64,000 nt of DNA from Larus michahellis. Lineage: Eukaryota > Chordata > Aves > Charadriiformes > Laridae. Position 1 is the first letter of the stretch. Every line of letters starts with the position of its first letter. The notes under the pieces are model-generated. The model saw only the letters and a list, made by a program, of their open reading frames with translations, was not told where the DNA came from and ran no database searches. The DNA is taken from positions 12,601,556-12,665,555 of the forward strand of contig NC_133901.1 of assembly GCF_964199755.1 (NCBI RefSeq), given 5' to 3'. This document shows, piece by piece, positions 25,501-35,978 of the stretch. The position numbers and the translations under genes are program-made.

Positions 25501-28500
25501 CATTTTATGCCAGTTTACCTCAAACCTCTGAGTCTAAGTCTGTGCTGTCCCTTTGACCTGTCTCGGAGCTGTAACTACTCTCGTCCTTGCATCTTCTGGG
25601 GTAAGGGCATGTTCCCCTCCTGGTGCAGAGCCATTCAGCAGGGCTGTCCCTTGTGCTCCGCAGGCAGGTTGCAGCCTGGCAAGATGGGCTGGACACCCTG
25701 GGGCAATGCGCTGGGAAGGGGCACTATGGTGGGCTCCTGCTGATGTGGCACTCCCAGAGGGGAGAAAGGGAGCCTGCATGGAAGAGGCACCGTCTTGGCA
25801 GGAATAATTCCTGGAAGTGGTTGATTTTTGTGCTTGCAGGAAGGAAGAAATGGCTGGTTTGCAAGTTCTGTCTCACACAAACCAAAAAGGATATGCCTTA
25901 AGGAATCGCATGCTGGCCTTTGCTCTGGATTTGACCATGGTGTCTTGCAAATCAGAAGTTTTGACTTCAGCCCTTTGCTGTCTATCAGGGAAAAGATGTC
26001 ACCCCAGGAGCACTCAGTGAAGACTATGCTATTGAACTAAATAAATTAAAATCTGAGAACCAGCAGTTGCGGAAGGATCTAGCAGAGGCCAGAGCAAAAC
26101 TGGAGCTCGCTCAGCAGGTCTGCCAGGAGGAACTCGAGGGCACTGCTCATCATGTGCAAGACGAGGAGCCTGAGGCCAGGGATGTGCAGTACAGGTGAGT
26201 GTTGTGTGACCCCGAGGATGCTGCTTCCTTATTATGAAGGAGAGCAGAAGATGTGGGGATGTGTGGGGTTTTTAATGATGTGCTTTATGTATAGTATCTA
26301 TTTCCAGCGCATAGTATGTATAGGAGACCGCAAGGGCTGTTTTGGAATCTGCCTTTATGCTTTAAGTAGTGCAATAGCTTTTAGTCCCAGCTGGTTTGCG
26401 TTCTGCAAAGCCAGCTAGTGTTTGACTGTCTTTTGACTGCCTTTGCCTTTTTCTTGGGTTGAGAAGCAGTATGTGCTCTTTTCAGTAAAGGGATTAGATT
26501 TGGCCTGGGTGGCTGTGCTCCTTTCCTTTGCGCTGCTAGGATGTGCAGACTGCAGTTTTTGGTATCTATAGTAGCAGAAGAGTGGGAGAGAATTCCCTAG
26601 AGACTGGATGCGCATCTGGAAGTCCTATGGAAACAAGAGCCAGTTTGGATTGCCAGGGCTATTAGTAACCTGTATGTTAATTGTTATCTCTGTGCGAGTT
26701 TCTGCTAAAGTTCAGCTGCTAAGAGGGAAACTGTCAAACAGTTATGTGTTCAAACCTGCCTTCCAGGACAACTCGGGAAGCACAGCACAAACATGATGAA
26801 CAAGCAGAGAGAATACACCACAAGCCTGACGGGACTGTTCAGCATCATCAAGGGGAGCCCCAGAGATGGGGGGCTGCTGAAACGGGAACTGTGTCCCCTG
26901 AGACGGGCGAGCTGCCCACCCACACCAGCAGGAAGAACTCCACGGAGTCGCTTGCTATGGGCACCTCGCTGGGAACAGATTCTTTGCTCCATGTGCTGGA
27001 CGGAAACAAAGATTTTGCAGATGAAGCATCTAAGCAGTCCACCTCAAATCATCAGAGAGAATCTGTGCCTTTGGTAAGTGGTTGTGTAGAAGCTGGTTGC
27101 TATTCAACAGCTGAGGATAGAGCTGGGTTCTCATCTGGCAAAAGGAGCCAGGTTTTTGCATGTGTGATCTGCCTGGTATGTGTAGGATTCTGTAGGCACA
27201 CATCAAATGTCAAACAGGGAAGAAAAAACACTGCTGGATGGTTAGTACTTGGACAATGGGAGCCTTGTGGTTATTCTTCAGAACTCTCTGGGAAAGAGCT
27301 TTGTGTTTGGTATAACTGCTAAGCTAATTCCAGAAGCTTATGGTTCTCTCCATACTGGTGCTGTGTATCAGTGTGCCACGAACTGCTTCTGTCACGTCAG
27401 AATTCTGCTTTGGCTCTTGGCTTGGGTCTGTAGTAGTGGCTCACAATGGATGTAGAGTGCTGAGTATTTCAAATCTGAAAGCTGGTGCTGCACATCTATA
27501 TTCACTGTAATGCAGAGGGTGAATCTGACCCCTCTGAATGGGAGTGCAGTAGTCAGCACACTGAACTTAGAGCCGACTCTTACGCTAGCCGATAGGAAAG
27601 CCTGACATTGGTGCTTCACTGCACAAGGGGAGGCTATTGTTTTTTCCTAGTTGCTGATCACACTTTTGTAGTAAGAAACCCTGTTGGCACCTTCTCTCTC
27701 CTCTTACCTCAGCTCAGCTGCTGGAGCACTTACCCAAGATGCAGGAAACTTGGACTCAGTCCCTTCTTCCTTTGGTATTTAAGACCGTATATCCCAGTAG
27801 CCGCTGTAACGACCAGGCTGTAGACTGACTGGATCAGGGAGGGGCATGGAAGAGGGACGCTGGGAGTAACTGCCATACCCTGCTCCAGACGGGGCTGCTG
27901 TCCTTCAGGGAGGGCAGAATCCTAGATGCTGATCCTTGCTCCAGATGTGTTACCACTAGCAGTCTTCAGAGTATTTTCTCCTCTGGTTGTGTGTCAGCAG
28001 TGACGACACACTATTTTTATTTTGTGGGGAGCCCAGAGAAGAGTCTGATGCACAGGTGAGCGGAGGCTTATCAGGTTTGTACATCTTGATGAGGTTTACT
28101 ACCTGGAACAGGTCTTGATTGTTTCAAGACTGAAGTAGCTTGTGGGCACGTCCAGAAAACAAGTGTTGGGAGCTTAGGGAACTGTAATATTGTAAATGGA
28201 AACTCTTCAGGTTGCAGGATTGGAACTAAAGTGCAAACAGTTCCACTTCAGGGTCTGAAAAGCTCTAGGGCTTGATGTTTAGTAGAAGAGAATGTGCTGC
28301 TGCTTCTTCTGAGAGGTAGAAATAAGGTTTCTAAGGAAATGCAAACACTTCTCCTGGTGTTCACTGGGACTCCCCGCTCGAGGTCAGGCTCCAGCATCTT
28401 TTAGGTCAGTTCTTTTAACATTGAGTGGAGAATTCTCATCAGTAGGCAGTAGCGGGGTAGGAGAGATTTGCTTGTTATCTGCAGCCTTTTTTCTGCTTCC

Positions 28501-29734
28501 CTTTGTTCCTGGCTGCTTAGAAAACCACAAGACTCCAGGATTCGGAAGTAACCAGTTACATTCTGTTGCCAAGACAGTGAGGCAAGTTTTCTGTAACGGA
28601 AAGCAGCCCCTTAGTAACTTTATAATTCACCTGCCAGCCCCTCTGCAGGAAGATTCTCTTCGTCAACTCATAAATTAAGCTTAGTTTAAAATGTTATTTT
28701 TGTAAGTTAAGAACTTGTGGGTAAGTGATTTGAGTAGCAGGAATAGGTCTAGACTGTAACAGTAAAAATCTGGGGTAGTTTATTGGCTACTGGTAGCTGA
28801 AGTGGTGTTCAGTGATCTGCGATGGGAGTCTGGTCTGTACTTCCCCTGTGGGATTGTAGCAGGAACCCATTATTTCAGGGAAGAAGAGGAGGTATATAAA
28901 AGAAAGCAGAGATATTCCCAGTGCTGGTCTGGTCTGGCAGTTCTTTCCCTTCCCTGGAACCCAGATTCTGAGATGCTGCTGCTCACTGCCGACTTTATGA
29001 AGACAAGGAGCAAGATGTAGACCTTAAGTGTGAGGCTGCACTAACACAACGTGACAAAACCCTCGGTACTTTGTAGTGACCTTCTCCAGGCTTACGCTGT
29101 GATTGCACGTGCTGCGTCATTCCCTCTCATTATTTGAAGCGGAGGGGCTGGGAATTGAAGTGAAACTCCAGTTCCCTGAAGTAAACAGTTGGTTCCTATT
29201 GATAGCTCCGGGGTCAGGGTTCCGCCTGTGAAGTGCAGCGGTTACACAGGCACATGGAGAGCTCGTTTCTGTTCAGCGCTAGCCCTTAGAGAGGGGAACT
29301 GTTGGAATGAAGAAGTTATGTGTGCTGAGGTACCGGTTTTACTCCCTGCAGTTTTGGCAAAGGCTTGGGAGGCTTTCACTGTTGGTTGGAGACTGTTGGG
29401 AGGGACGTTTACCTGTGATAGAAGCGTGAGAGATGAGTGCTCCGTCTGTCCAATAGGACAGAAGTGACACGAGAGCCTTTAGAAATGTATTTAGTCGCAT
29501 GGTTTGCGGATCAGTAGTGTTTCTGGCTGAAGCTTGGAATGGAAGAATCTCTGATATCCCTTTGTTTCCCTTTAGTGTCCCCTGCCTACGGCTTCAGTTG
29601 GATCGATAGCTGCAAGATACCTGGAAGAGGAAGAACTGAGGTCCCAGCACATCCTGGAGTGCCTGAATGCTCACATAGAGGAACTGAAAAAAGAGAGTGA
29701 CAAAATAGTCAGACAGTTTGGACACCAGGAGTAG
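10496..29734 (+). CDS. CEP63: CEP63, centrosomal protein of 63 kDa (spliced gene, 14 coding exons)
   Basis: Coding join: 10496..10539, 12268..12448, 14395..14490, 16742..16867, 17749..17862, 20290..20523, 20783..20928, 21751..21885, 22516..22630, 24501..24698, 25135..25221, 25989..26194, 26767..27073, 29576..29734. All introns are GT-AG and all phases match: 2148 nt, 715 aa (human, as I recall, 703). The protein begins MEALLEGMQ and carries [50 protein letters not shown] and the C-terminal [14 protein letters not shown], all hallmarks of CEP63. Most of it is predicted coiled coil; residues about 561-663 are low-complexity and polar and look less conserved. Known role: with CEP152 it forms a ring around the mother centriole that recruits PLK4 for centriole duplication; its paralogue DEUP1 acts in multiciliated cells. 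Sequence match to CEP63 rather than DEUP1 and the ANAPC13/KY context fix the identity. Confidence 0.96.
12268..12448 (+). CDS. CEP63: CEP63 coding exon 2
   Basis: Residues 15-75, with [18 protein letters not shown] as the strongest match to the family. Acceptor CCCTTCCAG; donor AAGGAG|GTACCT. Ends in phase 0. Confidence 0.95.
14395..14490 (+). CDS. CEP63: CEP63 coding exon 3
   Basis: Residues 76-107, [18 protein letters not shown] onwards, coiled coil. Acceptor TTCTTTCAG; donor GAGGAG|GTGAGC. Phase 0 at both ends. Confidence 0.94.
16742..16867 (+). CDS. CEP63: CEP63 coding exon 4
   Basis: Residues 108-149, containing [14 protein letters not shown], a conserved CEP63 coiled-coil segment. Acceptor TTCTTTGCAG; donor CTGGAG|GTATGT. 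Phase 0 at both ends. Confidence 0.95.
17749..17862 (+). CDS. CEP63: CEP63 coding exon 5
   Basis: Residues 150-187, [20 protein letters not shown] then [13 protein letters not shown], nearly identical to the mammalian segment. Acceptor GTTCTTGCAG; donor ATTCAG|GTACAA. Phase 0 at both ends. Confidence 0.96.
20290..20523 (+). CDS. CEP63: CEP63 coding exon 6
   Basis: Residues 188-265, with [20 protein letters not shown] as the diagnostic run. Acceptor CTCTTGGCAG; donor TTAGAG|GTCAGT. Phase 0 at both ends. Confidence 0.95.
20783..20928 (+). CDS. CEP63: CEP63 coding exon 7
   Basis: Residues 266-313 plus two bases of Arg314. Contains [13 protein letters not shown], matching the mammalian LKAALQSQE region. 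Acceptor CCCATGCAG; donor ATCAG|GTAACA. The preceding intron (20524..20782) is only 259 bases. Confidence 0.94.
21030..21067. repeat. Short tandem duplication in a CEP63 intron
   Basis: Two adjacent copies of GGTTGATATATAGAATG separated by a few bases, period about 21. Likely replication slippage. Confidence 0.85.
21751..21885 (+). CDS. CEP63: CEP63 coding exon 8
   Basis: Residues 314-358 plus two bases. Contains [20 protein letters not shown], aligned to the mammalian LDSVLSQLNFTHTSEDLLQ region; this is a faster-evolving part of the coiled coil. Acceptor TTCTGCTTAG; donor AACAG|GTAGCC. Confidence 0.9.
22516..22630 (+). CDS. CEP63: CEP63 coding exon 9
   Basis: Residues 359-397, from [16 protein letters not shown] to ESKAEIKK. 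Acceptor GGCACCCAG; donor AAAAAG|GTAATG. Ends in phase 0. Confidence 0.93.
23757..24160 (+). mobile_element. Ancient CR1-like LINE 3' remnant
   Basis: A diverged but collinear match to the 3' region of old sauropsid CR1-type LINEs: GAAAAAGATGATCAAAAGG, then AGGAACAGCTGAATGGAGTAGGAC, then TAAAATCATG, CTCTCATAACGCAGGGACTAG, GTGGTCATCAAATGGAGTTA, TGTGGAAGTTTGCC and ACAAATTCATGGAAGA. It is far more degraded than the other CR1 copies here and is AT-rich. It lies in the CEP63 intron between 22631 and 24500. Confidence 0.7.
24501..24698 (+). CDS. CEP63: CEP63 coding exon 10
   Basis: Residues 398-463, with [20 protein letters not shown] as the diagnostic stretch. Acceptor TTCCTCCAG; donor CACAGG|GTAAAA. 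Phase 0 at both ends. Confidence 0.95.
25135..25221 (+). CDS. CEP63: CEP63 coding exon 11
   Basis: Residues 464-492, [20 protein letters not shown], then CGMLE. Acceptor TTTCCTCAG; donor CTAGAG|GTATGC. Phase 0 at both ends. Confidence 0.94.
25989..26194 (+). CDS. CEP63: CEP63 coding exon 12
   Basis: Residues 493-560 plus two bases. The core [16 protein letters not shown] matches mammalian CEP63 (ALNKLVSENQQLQKDL). The first residues ([13 protein letters not shown]) are diverged. Acceptor TCTATCAG at 25988; donor TACAG|GTGAGT. Confidence 0.92.
26767..27073 (+). CDS. CEP63: CEP63 coding exon 13
   Basis: Residues 561-663. Starts [13 protein letters not shown], matching the mammalian SRTTEFKNTEF region, then becomes polar and low-complexity (Ser, Thr, Gly, His). 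Acceptor TGCCTTCCAG; donor CCTTTG|GTAAGT. Least conserved part of the protein. Confidence 0.9.
29576..29734 (+). CDS. CEP63: CEP63 last coding exon
   Basis: Residues 664-715. [20 protein letters not shown] and [15 protein letters not shown] match the conserved CEP63 C-terminus; the stop is TAG at 29732. Acceptor TTCCCTTTAG. The C-terminal region of CEP63 is the known CEP152-binding part. Confidence 0.96.
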   Translation, partial: CPLPTASVGSIAARYLEEEELRSQHILECLNAHIEELKKESDKIVRQFGHQE

Positions 29735-30077
29735 TGTTTCTCACTGAATTTGAATGCTGGCTTACTTACGTGGTTCCAGACTGTGACTGGGGAGGTACAG
29801 TTGCCGTTGGGGAGCTTGAGTGAAAGTCCGTATCTCCCACTTTGAGCTGGATCAGCAGGATGGACATTGAGGAAAGGAAACTCCTCTCACATGTTTGATC
29901 TGATGGAGGGTATCGCGCCACAAACCCTTCGGTCTGCTTGCTGTAGGTCAGAAAGCCGCATCAGAGGTGTGTGTTTGTGCACGCATTCACAAAGAGATTG
30001 CATTTTTTAGAAGTGAGGCATTTGCTAATTTTAATGTAAAGTATTTTATGTATGTTTTATATGTGTAAAAGCATTGA

Positions 30078-30083
30078 AATAAA
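30078..30083 (+). promoter_or_regulatory. CEP63: CEP63 poly(A) signal
   Basis: AATAAA about 345 bases past the CEP63 stop, followed at about 20-30 bases by a T-rich CTCTTTTCTTGTTC stretch suited to a downstream element. It is the first canonical signal after the stop. Confidence 0.8.
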
Positions 30084-30109
30084 ACAGAATGGAAAAACAC
30101 CTCTTTTCT

Positions 30110-33100
30110 TGTTCATACAAATATAAAGAGCAAATCTCTTGTGGCTGATCTTGCCTTCTCATCAGGAACTTTGATCAACGCCTTTTCCATCCTTTCCCTC
30201 CCAGAGCAGCTATGTCCTTCAAGGAAAGAGGAATGTAATTCCCCTTTCCTTCAGGCTATCTGTATTTTCTCCAGTTAATTTCCCCTTAGTGGAATTTCTT
30301 AATACTTCCTGGTTCTTGCAACTTTTGCGCTCTTCTGTTTGTATAGCATCTGGTGTCTTTTTATCTTGCCTTGCACGCTGCTCGAAGTACTGCAGAATAG
30401 CTGAGGAATGAATGGCTGAATCCTGACTGTGGTCACAGCTCTCATAAAAGAAAGGAGAGTAGCTGGAACTGGAAATAAAATTGGATGGGAGGGGAACCCA
30501 CAGACAAGTGAAATTCATCTCTACGGCAGGCGGAATTGCAGCTGCTGTGTCAGCCGGTATCAGCCTGTCTGGAATCTCGGCAGCCTTGGACACTCTCTGG
30601 TCCAGTTGAACTGCTGCATTGAAGTACATCTCTGACCTGTTGTGAAGAATATATTCAGTCCTTCCTCAAGGAAAGCACGTTGTGATTGAGTGAGCAGAAC
30701 CTGTTTCCTACTGGCTTGCCTTTCTTCCAGGGGCATTCTGCAGTTCTTCCTGTGGCTGAGCCTTCATAAGCTTTGTGTAGGCATGGAGAGGTCCCTCGCC
30801 CATGTCTGTAAGCTTCTTCTTCCCTTCCCTCAGCTTCACCTTGTCCTAGAGCAGCGTAAGGCTGTCAAGAAACAGGAATTCAAAAGCAACATATGCATGC
30901 AAAAGCCAACCATCCAATTAGGCAGATGAGTTCAGCAAAGGCGATGCCTGTCTGCAGACTCCATCCTCTTTGTCATGCCATAAAATGGGGCTGCTCTTGG
31001 TCAAGCAATTCTGCATTCCAGAGTTGAAAAGCATTTGACTCAACAAGTCCTTTTATTTTGCCTTTCTTCTGGAGTTCTTTGAACAAGGATAAAAACCTTC
31101 AGATCCATTCTGGGCTCTCCTGCTGCAGTCTCTGTAATGAGGCGTTGAACTGCCCGCAGCTGGGGATGAACGATGCTCATTTTGCACATGGTCAGCGTTG
31201 GCCTTGGTTCCTGTTCAGATAAGCGATTTTTGGAACTTCCCCCTGAACTATCCAGATTTCAGGTAAGGACTTGTTGGTCACGGGGCGTTTTTGACAAAAC
31301 CTGAACGGCTAAACAGAACAAACTGTTGTTTCCCCTTCCTGCACAAACCTATAGATCCACTGTGCGGTGTGCCACAACTCTGGGGGATTCCTCACGTCCT
31401 TCCGTGGGGACAGCAATGCCCTTTGTTAAACCTTACAAACCATTTTGTATTTCCTGAAGACTTGTTAAGTTACACCGTGCAGTAAGCGTTTTCGGAAGTT
31501 TAGAAGACATTTTGGCTCATTAGTGATGTTTGCTTCCATATCCCTTTCCTTTAGAGGGATTTGGGCGTTAATCTTCACGTTGGCGGAAGTGAAGGGAAGC
31601 TGAAGATGATCGATTTGTTTAATTAGCAGCTCTAATCCTACAGTATTTATCAATTTCTAATACATGTAATAAGCAGCTTCGTTTGGGGAGTAGGCTGTAA
31701 AAATTTGATCTAACGAGTAAAATTAGCGATGGGGGAACTGCCGAATTGCTTCTCCGGGCCGGGGTGTGTGCTGTGCCTTTACTACCTTCTCTCCTTGCAG
31801 ACGGACGCTGCCACGGGCTCCGCTGCTTCTGGAGGAGCTGAGCATGGACAAGAGGCGAGGAGGACAGAGGCTGAACAAGGCAGAATGATGAGCTGAAGAG
31901 TTTCCCGCTCATTTTTCGAGCGTGTGCCTTTCTCACGGCCGGTGTGGAAACAGTGGAGCATCTGGCTTGCAGCCCTACTTGCTCCCTGGGTGAGGAAGCG
32001 AGCTCCTGAGGAGATGGAAGTGCAGGTGCACACCTGCTAGAGAGAAAAAAACAACTTGTTCTCCACAAACTTAATTTACCTTCCCTGAGACACGAGGTAT
32101 TTGCAAAGCTGAGCGATCTGAATTCATAGCGCGAAGTAATTGTGCCTCTCGGGGCTGTAGGGATTTATAAAAACTGCTCGGTCCTAAGGCCTGCCGAGGG
32201 AGAGCTCTGCCCGAAACGGGAGAGCTGGTGGTCCCGAGATAACCGAGGAGCCTGTTCCAGAGATGTTCTCCTGGTGTTAGACTCTTGGCTGTGCTGAAGA
32301 ATGTGCATTTTTTATGAGGGGGAGGAGAAAAAGTCTTGTTTATCCTGGAGGGAGATGTCACAGCAAGCACAGATTTCTGAGGTGCTTTTATCTGGGGCTG
32401 CAGGGTTTCTCAGGCATTCACTGCCTTTGCAGTGTCAAACAGCCCTTGGAATAATCACCTGGCCCTGGCAGCTTTATAATTAATGAAGATAGAGAGGGTT
32501 TGGGGTTTTTTTTTTTTGTGTGTCTTTGAACTCATGCCTTCGATAGCACCGAAGAGTTTCTTGCACGCTTGCAGGGCCGGGCCAGGTGTTTGTTTTCTGT
32601 TTGAAACAAAAATGTGGAAATGTGCTTGTACCAGCCTCGCGTCTTGGAAGCGGGGGGCTGTTGGGGGATCTGCCTGTCTTCAGCGTGCCACGGAGGTTCT
32701 TCCCCGTGCGTGAGAGTGCTTTGGGTCACTCTTTGAGGGACTAAATCAGCTCATTTGCCCCTGTATATGTGTGTGTGACTGTAGGTGTCTGGATTTTGCA
32801 GCATTGTGCGGGGGGGGGGGGAGGGGGAGGGAGGAGGGAATATTCCTCAAGATCTTACCCCTGAATGTGTTTAAGAGTCATTTAGATGTGGTGTTGGGGG
32901 ACATGGTGTAGGGGAGAACTTTGTAGAGTAGGGTCGATGGTTGGACTTGGTGATCCCAAGGGTCTTTTCCAACCAGAACGATTCTACGATTCTGTAACGG
33001 AGCACGTGGGGTTGGAGACAGCCCTTGGGAAAGGGGGCCTTTGAGATGAGGAGGAGCAGGGACCGCGTTCGTGCTCGCGTAGCCCTGCAAAAGGAGCCTT

Positions 33101-34020
33101 TACCACAGCTGCCCCTGGGTTGTTCCTGTTTGTTTCTCCCTAAGTGAACATCCAGTGTTTCGTTGCACAAAGGCCATGTGTGGTTTGGTATCCTTTACCC
33201 TGTTATGAGGGAAAAAAAGTGGTTTTCTTTGGTTGCTAGGCTCTCTGGGATGCCTCCTTATGCTCCCGTTGTAAGAAGTATCGTGTTTGACTGGGTCGGC
33301 TTGACCTGTAACATGAAAGCTACTGAAATGTGTCCTCCTTGATCTGAAAAATGGCATCTAAGGAAAAAAGAATGCTCCTGCTAGGCACCAAAATAAACCA
33401 GGGCGGTCTGCTTACAGAAAAGGCTCGCTTTAGTTTTCGAGCCTCTAGGCAATCAAAAAATCCCCAAGTCTTTCTTGCATCTGTGCTGTTCCGTGTGTTT
33501 CTGTCCGGGCAGCGATGCCTGCTGGGCTCAAAGGCTTAGTCTTCCTGCAGGGAGGAGCTGCTGCTACCACCGGTTTTTGAGGGCAAAGACACTAAACTGT
33601 TTGGAGGAGGAGGACTTAAAACCTACTTTTATGTCACGTCTGGAGCCTCCTTGTCTCCAAGTACAAAAAGGACCCCAGAACGTTGCTGTACTCCTAAAGT
33701 AAGCTTTGGTAGCTCACGCGTTGTGGTTATACTTGCAATTTGTGCCTCTCTGAGCGTTCTGCTGCCTGGCTGCGGCGCCAGGTTCCCTCCGCACTCACTC
33801 AACTGGCTTGAAATGGGGACCCAGTCCCGTTTGAGGGGTGACGCAGGAGGGACGGGAGGCAGCAAGGCCGCTGCGGGTGGGCAGCCCTTGGCTATCGCCT
33901 GCTACTTCTGCCACCCGGAGGCTGAGGAGGAGCGGGGTGTGGGAACGACCCGCGTACAGCCGCTCTGCAAAGAGGAGTTTGTGTCGTTTGTCAATGAAAG
34001 AGAATGCAAAAACATCACAG
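30110..34020. other. Intergenic stretch between CEP63 and KY
   Basis: CEP63 and KY converge here. No gene is recognised. The stretch holds one CR1 fragment (32840-32996), a G-run (about 32809-32832) and an isolated strong acceptor with a short open exon at 31801 (see findings). Confidence 0.55.
32840..32996 (+). mobile_element. CR1 LINE 3' fragment (different subfamily)
   Basis: Contains TTTAGATGTGGTGTTGGGGG, ATGGTTGGACTTGGTGATCC and the tail GATTCTACGATTCTGT. These identify a CR1 subfamily end distinct from the other copies, which carry a LPREVV-type upstream segment. It is immediately preceded by a G-rich tract. Confidence 0.85.
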
Positions 34021-34021
34021 G

Positions 34022-34467
34022 TTTATTTTAAATTCAAGCTCAAACATAATATATCTCTCGGGTCACACTGACGCTTACGGACATCGGGATCATTTATGAA
34101 AACGTTGCTCGATCTTACGATGTGTATTTGTGAGATTCGCTAGAAGACGCCCTTTGCCTTGTGCAGATAGGGGCTTTCCAAGAGTACAGCACCAAAGAGT
34201 TTTTTTTTTTTTTTTTTTACTAATAATGTCACTCAGCCTGCTGTTCCACAGAACCCCCGAAGTTCCTTAGTTGCAGTATTGCATACGCAAGTTGGAGTAA
34301 GGAGTGATTTATTTTTTTTTGAGAACTTTATTCCCCGTTTTACTGTAGTTGTAGTTATGGAAACACCTATATGTTTGCGGTACGATTACAGCGTTAACGT
34401 TGCAGAAAAAGAGTTCACAACTCAAATTTAATTCAAATATAAAAAGGTAAAAATGATTTTGTTTATT
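34022..34467 (-). promoter_or_regulatory. KY: Candidate KY poly(A) signals
   Basis: Three AATAAA motifs on the minus strand lie below the KY stop: 34462-34467, 34327-34332 and 34022-34027. The first gives a 3' UTR of about 0.6 kb. Which is used cannot be told from sequence. Confidence 0.35.
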
Positions 34468-35076
34468 GCATTAAAGAGTCAGTGTAAAAAGTCATTTCGC
34501 AGTATCGCTTCAACTTGTAAGACAATGAAGTGCACGAGAAAACTTCATGTTATATCTTCTTCCTAACACTTCTCTCTCCTGGGATGTATTTTGCAACTTG
34601 ACTAAAGATATAGAGAAACTTGGTTTAAATATCCTGAAGATCCTCGTGTCCAATATTGCTGCTCAAAACCAGGGTGTACTTTCTGCATCCTGCCCCAGAA
34701 CTAGGTGGATTCTTCTCGGAGTAGCCGTTGTAAGACTTTTCTTGTGGTCCATAACTTGGAAACCGGCAATGGCCACTGATACTGAGTGACCTGTGGCCAG
34801 ACAACTCAGCTGTTTTCTTCAAAATGCTTGTCTGGACAGTATTACTGGGGATTTTATTTAATTTCTTCCACTGCTGCTCCCTTCATAACAGGATTTTCTG
34901 CTTCTTTGAACTTCTTTGAGCCCTCGGTCTTGCAAAAGCCTGCAAGCTTTGTCCTGGATGCATTGAAGGAGGAGATTTGATCAAGAGAATGAGTGATCTC
35001 CTGAAGCTGTGTCGGTTTTGGGCATGTTGGAAAGGTTGGTTCATGCAGGTGAGTGAAAGAGCAAAGAGGGGGGGTG

Positions 35077-35978
35077 TTACTGGGACTCCACTTCGTATTT
35101 CAGGACGTGTGAGTAGAAGCTGTGGTTGGCGTTCTCCTGCACCATCACAAACACCTCGCTGCATCCCGAAGTGTTGCAGGTCCCCTCCCAGCAGCCTCTG
35201 CTCTGGGTGAGAGAGTGAGTGTCATCAGCTAGAACCAGCACCTTTGCTATCCCGTGCATTTTGAGTTTAAACTGAACGTTGCGATTCGCTGGCAGCAAGC
35301 CAGAGAGCGGCTCCAGTATCTCATAGTCTTCCGCCCACTTGCTGTAAACCTGAGGGAAAGCTGGCCACTTCACTTCAGTGTTCAGGCACGTGATGAGGTA
35401 GTTGAAGACATAGTCGTAATTGCCTGGGTCAGACTTCTTCTTGGCGTAGATTTTCAGAACAAAGTTCCCCACGTGGGGGAGATGGATCTTCAGCTCAATT
35501 TGGTTCCCGCGATGGATCTGCATGATGTGCTGCCTTCTCTTGTCCTCTGTCAGGCTGCTGTTATCGCAGTGCAGCAGGGCGAGGACGCTTATGTCTTTGC
35601 CCAGGGTGAAGGTGAGAGAGCACCGCCCGTCGTTGGTGTGGATGATGGGGTCGGGGTGTGATGGCCTCAGGAACCCTTGCCGCTCCGTGAACCAGCTTGG
35701 TCCGACAGGCTGATGCAGGCCCTTTGGGAAACGCATGGCCTTGTCCACAGACTCGCACTCTACCACGTATTCCAGCACGCAGTTGTAGACATCTTCTGAG
35801 GCTTTGGAGGGCTTGGCAAAGATCTGCAGCTTGTGACTCCCTGTCTTCTGTGGGTAGATATCCAGCTTCATTCCGTGTTTTTTCAAAGTCATTAAACCAT
35901 GTTCGTCTGTTCCCTTCAGCTCAAACTTAAATAACGTGGCAGAACGGCAATCCACTGACACGGAGGCTTTTCCATTTA
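35077..35978 (-). CDS. KY: KY last exon (C-terminal modules)
   Basis: Residues 382-681 in one 902-nt exon. Starts VNGKASVSVDCRSATLFKF and ends with stop TAA at 35079-35077 after HVLKYEVESQ. Contains GSHKLQIFAK and GNFVLKIYAKKK, two parallel module ends, plus EPLSGLLPANRNVQFKLK. Acceptor TGTATTTCATAG just above 35978. The long plus-strand open frame over this exon is an antisense shadow. Confidence 0.96.

Noticed and set aside
33651-34031. 126-codon + strand open frame between CEP63 and KY
   Set aside because: No recognisable domain, splice context or coding-like composition; consistent with chance.
35254-35661. 135-codon + strand open frame over the KY last exon
   Set aside because: It is the antisense shadow of well-conserved KY coding sequence and has no independent support.
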